Assembly: GCF_000238915.1 (NCBI RefSeq)
Contig: NZ_BAEG01000085.1
Coordinates: forward strand, 124,001 to 188,000
Length of the DNA stretch: 64,000 nt
Origin: Arthrobacter globiformis NBRC 12137
GTDB lineage: Bacteria; Actinomycetota; Actinomycetes; Actinomycetales; Micrococcaceae
Reading direction: 5' to 3'
Shown here: positions 62,697-64,000 of the stretch, piece by piece
Numbering within the stretch: the stretch's first letter is position 1
Layout: the number at the start of each line of letters is the position of its first letter
Notes under the pieces: model-generated
What the model was told of the DNA's origin: nothing
What the model saw: only the letters and a program-made list of their open reading frames with translations
Database searches by the model: none
Translations under genes and position numbers: made by a program

Positions 62697-62770
62697 TTGC
62701 GGGGACAGGATTTGAACCTGTGACCTCTGGGTTATGAGCCCAGCGAGCTACCGAACTGCTCCACCCCGCG
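62697..62770 (-). tRNA. Initiator tRNA-Met (CAU), copy 2, no encoded CCA
   Basis: Identical in its 74 mature bases to copy 1, including the C1-A72 mismatch. The 3' end is followed by CTG instead of CCA, so CCA must be added after transcription. Confidence 0.95.
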
Positions 62771-62847
62771 TCGCAAGAACTACTCTACCGGCCGGTGAAC
62801 AGGAGGCCAAATCCAAACGACGTGATCTGCGTCTCCGCCAAAGCGAA

Positions 62848-62884
62848 AGGCCGGCCCATCCCCTTTTGCGGGGAGGGCCGGCCT
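62848..62884 (-). terminator. Terminator after the UPF0182 gene
   Basis: Outer ten-pair stem (arms 62848-62857 and 62875-62884) with an inner CCCC/GGGG pair set, 20 bases past the stop. Confidence 0.75.
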
Positions 62885-62903
62885 CTTCTCACTCGGCTGT
62901 CGG

Positions 62904-64000
62904 TCAGCTGCTGGGTGACGGGGTAGGCGTAGCTGACGGCGACGTCGGGGTGCTGGCCGTTCCGGTACCGGCAATCCTCGCCTCGGCATCGAGCGCCTTC
63001 TTCAGCGCATCCGACAGTTTCTTCTGCTCGTCGCCGTACGCCGCGAAGTCGCCCTTCGCCAGCGCTTCCTGGCCCGCCTTGATCGCGGCGTTGGCTTCGT
63101 CCAGGGCTGCCTTCAGCGCCGCCCTGGCATCCGCCGAGCCCGTTGAAGGCGGCGTGGTGCCCGGAGACGTCGGCGTCTTGCCGTTTGTCGCGTCTCCGGC
63201 CTGGGCCCCTGACCGGCCGCCGAACAGCTGGTTCAGGGCCGCATCCAATGTGGGAGCGAAGCCGATCTTGTCACCGAACGCCACGAGCACGCGCTGCAGC
63301 GTCGGGTAGGACGTTTCGCCTGTGGACCGCAGGTACACGGGCTGGATGTAGAGCATTCCGCGGCCGGCGGGAAGCGTCAGCAGGTTGCCGTTAAGCACAT
63401 CCGAGGCACCCTGGCGCAGCAGGTTCAGCGCTTGGGAGACCGTGGGGTCCGAGTTGAACTTGTTCTGCGCCTGGCCGGGGCCGGGAACCTGGGCTTCCGG
63501 CGGAACCTGCAGGAGCCGCAACTGTCCGTAGCTTTCCGCCTTCACGCCCTTCTTGGAGCCCGCGTCGGAATCGGCCGCGAGGAATCCGTAGAGGACGTTG
63601 CGGGCGTTGTTGTTGACCACCTGCGGAATGTAGGAGGAGGTGAGTTGGAACGCGGGGGCCTTCTGGTCCGGCATCTGCAGCGACATGTAGAACGGAGGCT
63701 GCTTCACTTCCTGGGACACGGTGGGATCGTTCGGAACGCTCCACGCGTCGTCGTTCTTGTAGAAGCTCACGGGATCGGTCACGTGGTAGCGGCCAAGGAG
63801 CTCACGCTGCACCTTGAACAGGTCCTCCGGGTAGCGGACGTGGCTCATGACCGCGGCCGACATCTCCGAGTAGGGCTTCAGGGTGGAAGGGAACACCTTC
63901 TGCCAGGCCTTCAGGAGCGGATCCTGGTCATCCCAGGCGTAGAGCGTGACGGAACCGTCGTACGCGTCCACAGTGGCCTTAACCGAGTTGCGGATGTAGT
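62904..64000 (-). CDS. UPF0182-family membrane protein, C-terminal part (runs off right edge)
   Basis: The last 365 residues are present; the N-terminal membrane part lies beyond the window. The reading enters as [24 protein letters not shown] and continues with [89 protein letters not shown]: all typical of UPF0182 (COG1615). The tail is Ala/Lys/Glu helical ([19 protein letters not shown]) and ends in a Ser/Thr/Pro-rich stretch. Function not established. Confidence 0.9.
   Translation of the reverse strand, partial: YIRNSVKATVDAYDGSVTLYAWDDQDPLLKAWQKVFPSTLKPYSEMSAAVMSHVRYPEDLFKVQRELLGRYHVTDPVSFYKNDDAWSVPNDPTVSQEVKQPPFYMSLQMPDQKAPAFQLTSSYIPQVVNNNARNVLYGFLAADSDAGSKKGVKAESYGQLRLLQVPPEAQVPGPGQAQNKFNSDPTVSQALNLLRQGASDVLNGNLLTLPAGRGMLYIQPVYLRSTGETSYPTLQRVLVAFGDKIGFAPTLDAALNQLFGGRSGAQAGDATNGKTPTSPGTTPPSTGSADARAALKAALDEANAAIKAGQEALAKGDFAAYGDEQKKLSDALKKALDAEARIAGTGTASTPTSPSATPTPSPSS

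Noticed and set aside
62474..62770. Elongator tRNA-Met genes
   Set aside because: Both have the C1-A72 mismatch and three G-C pairs at the anticodon stem, features of initiator tRNA.
1..64000. Mobile elements or horizontally acquired islands
   Set aside because: No transposase, integrase, terminal inverted repeats or target duplications were seen, and base use looks even across the window.

Overview
The window is chromosomal DNA of a high-GC actinomycete, most likely an Arthrobacter/Pseudarthrobacter-type member of the Micrococcaceae. Reasons: a WhiB regulator beside a PdtaS-type cytosolic kinase, the block secA - long-form hpf - comF - lpqB - mtrB - mtrA in the order known from Mycobacterium, an Rv3235-type protein, a sigK/rskA pair, a very large NAD-glutamate dehydrogenase, and many leaderless genes. 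I see no insertion sequence, prophage, integrase, CRISPR array or rRNA. About 52 protein genes and two initiator tRNA genes cover almost everything; two genes run off the ends (a nucleotide-sugar dehydrogenase on the left, a UPF0182 membrane protein on the right).

Layout. 1-5.3 kb: sugar dehydrogenase end, an FHA-FtsK/SpoIIIE ATPase of EssC-like plan, a small membrane protein. 5.5-12.3 kb: whiB1, pdtaS, gdh. 12.3-16.8 kb: a SAF-domain/CpaE-like ATPase pair, a BldC-like HTH protein, an unknown protein, a LysM membrane protein, an Rv3235-like protein. 16.8-27.3 kb: secA, a YcaQ-type glycosylase, hpf, comF, lpqB-mtrB-mtrA. 27.4-34 kb: a rightward translationally coupled operon (GPDPase-type membrane protein, DUF4129, DUF4350, MoxR ATPase, DUF58, DUF4166). 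34-36.3 kb: a MetE-like protein without zinc ligands, chorismate mutase, an F420/NADP-type oxidoreductase. 36.3-42 kb: a leftward oligopeptide ABC importer. 42.2-47.3 kb: mnmA, an FAD oxidoreductase, iscS, a SufR-like regulator and a DoxX-like protein. 47.2-54.6 kb: a lipoprotein, a J-domain protein, trmL, sigK-rskA, a TipA-like MerR regulator, a PIG-L deacetylase, etfA/etfB. 54.9-59.8 kb: HtrA protease, TPM-domain protein and PspA, an envelope-stress cluster. 60-64 kb: photolyase, a cytochrome b-like protein, two initiator tRNAs, UPF0182.

How parts work together. MtrAB-LpqB, SecA, MoxR/DUF58, HtrA, TPM-PspA and sigK-rskA all concern envelope growth and stress, and a candidate MtrA-type box lies between htrA and the TPM gene. 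MnmA and IscS form the sulfur relay for tRNA 2-thiolation. The most interesting regulatory find is a small local regulon: the same dyad (TTCTAAA-N15-TTTAGAA) lies in front of the FAD oxidoreductase and the DoxX-like gene, with a degenerate copy directly before the SufR-like regulator, suggesting an Fe-S or redox-sensing circuit around iscS/mnmA. Other finds are a CRP-type site upstream of whiB1, a MerR-type 19-bp-spacer promoter, helically phased ATCAAA repeats next to a BldC-like gene, and a recurrent TANNNT-N6-start arrangement that marks leaderless genes. All calls come from reading the sequence; no database search was run.
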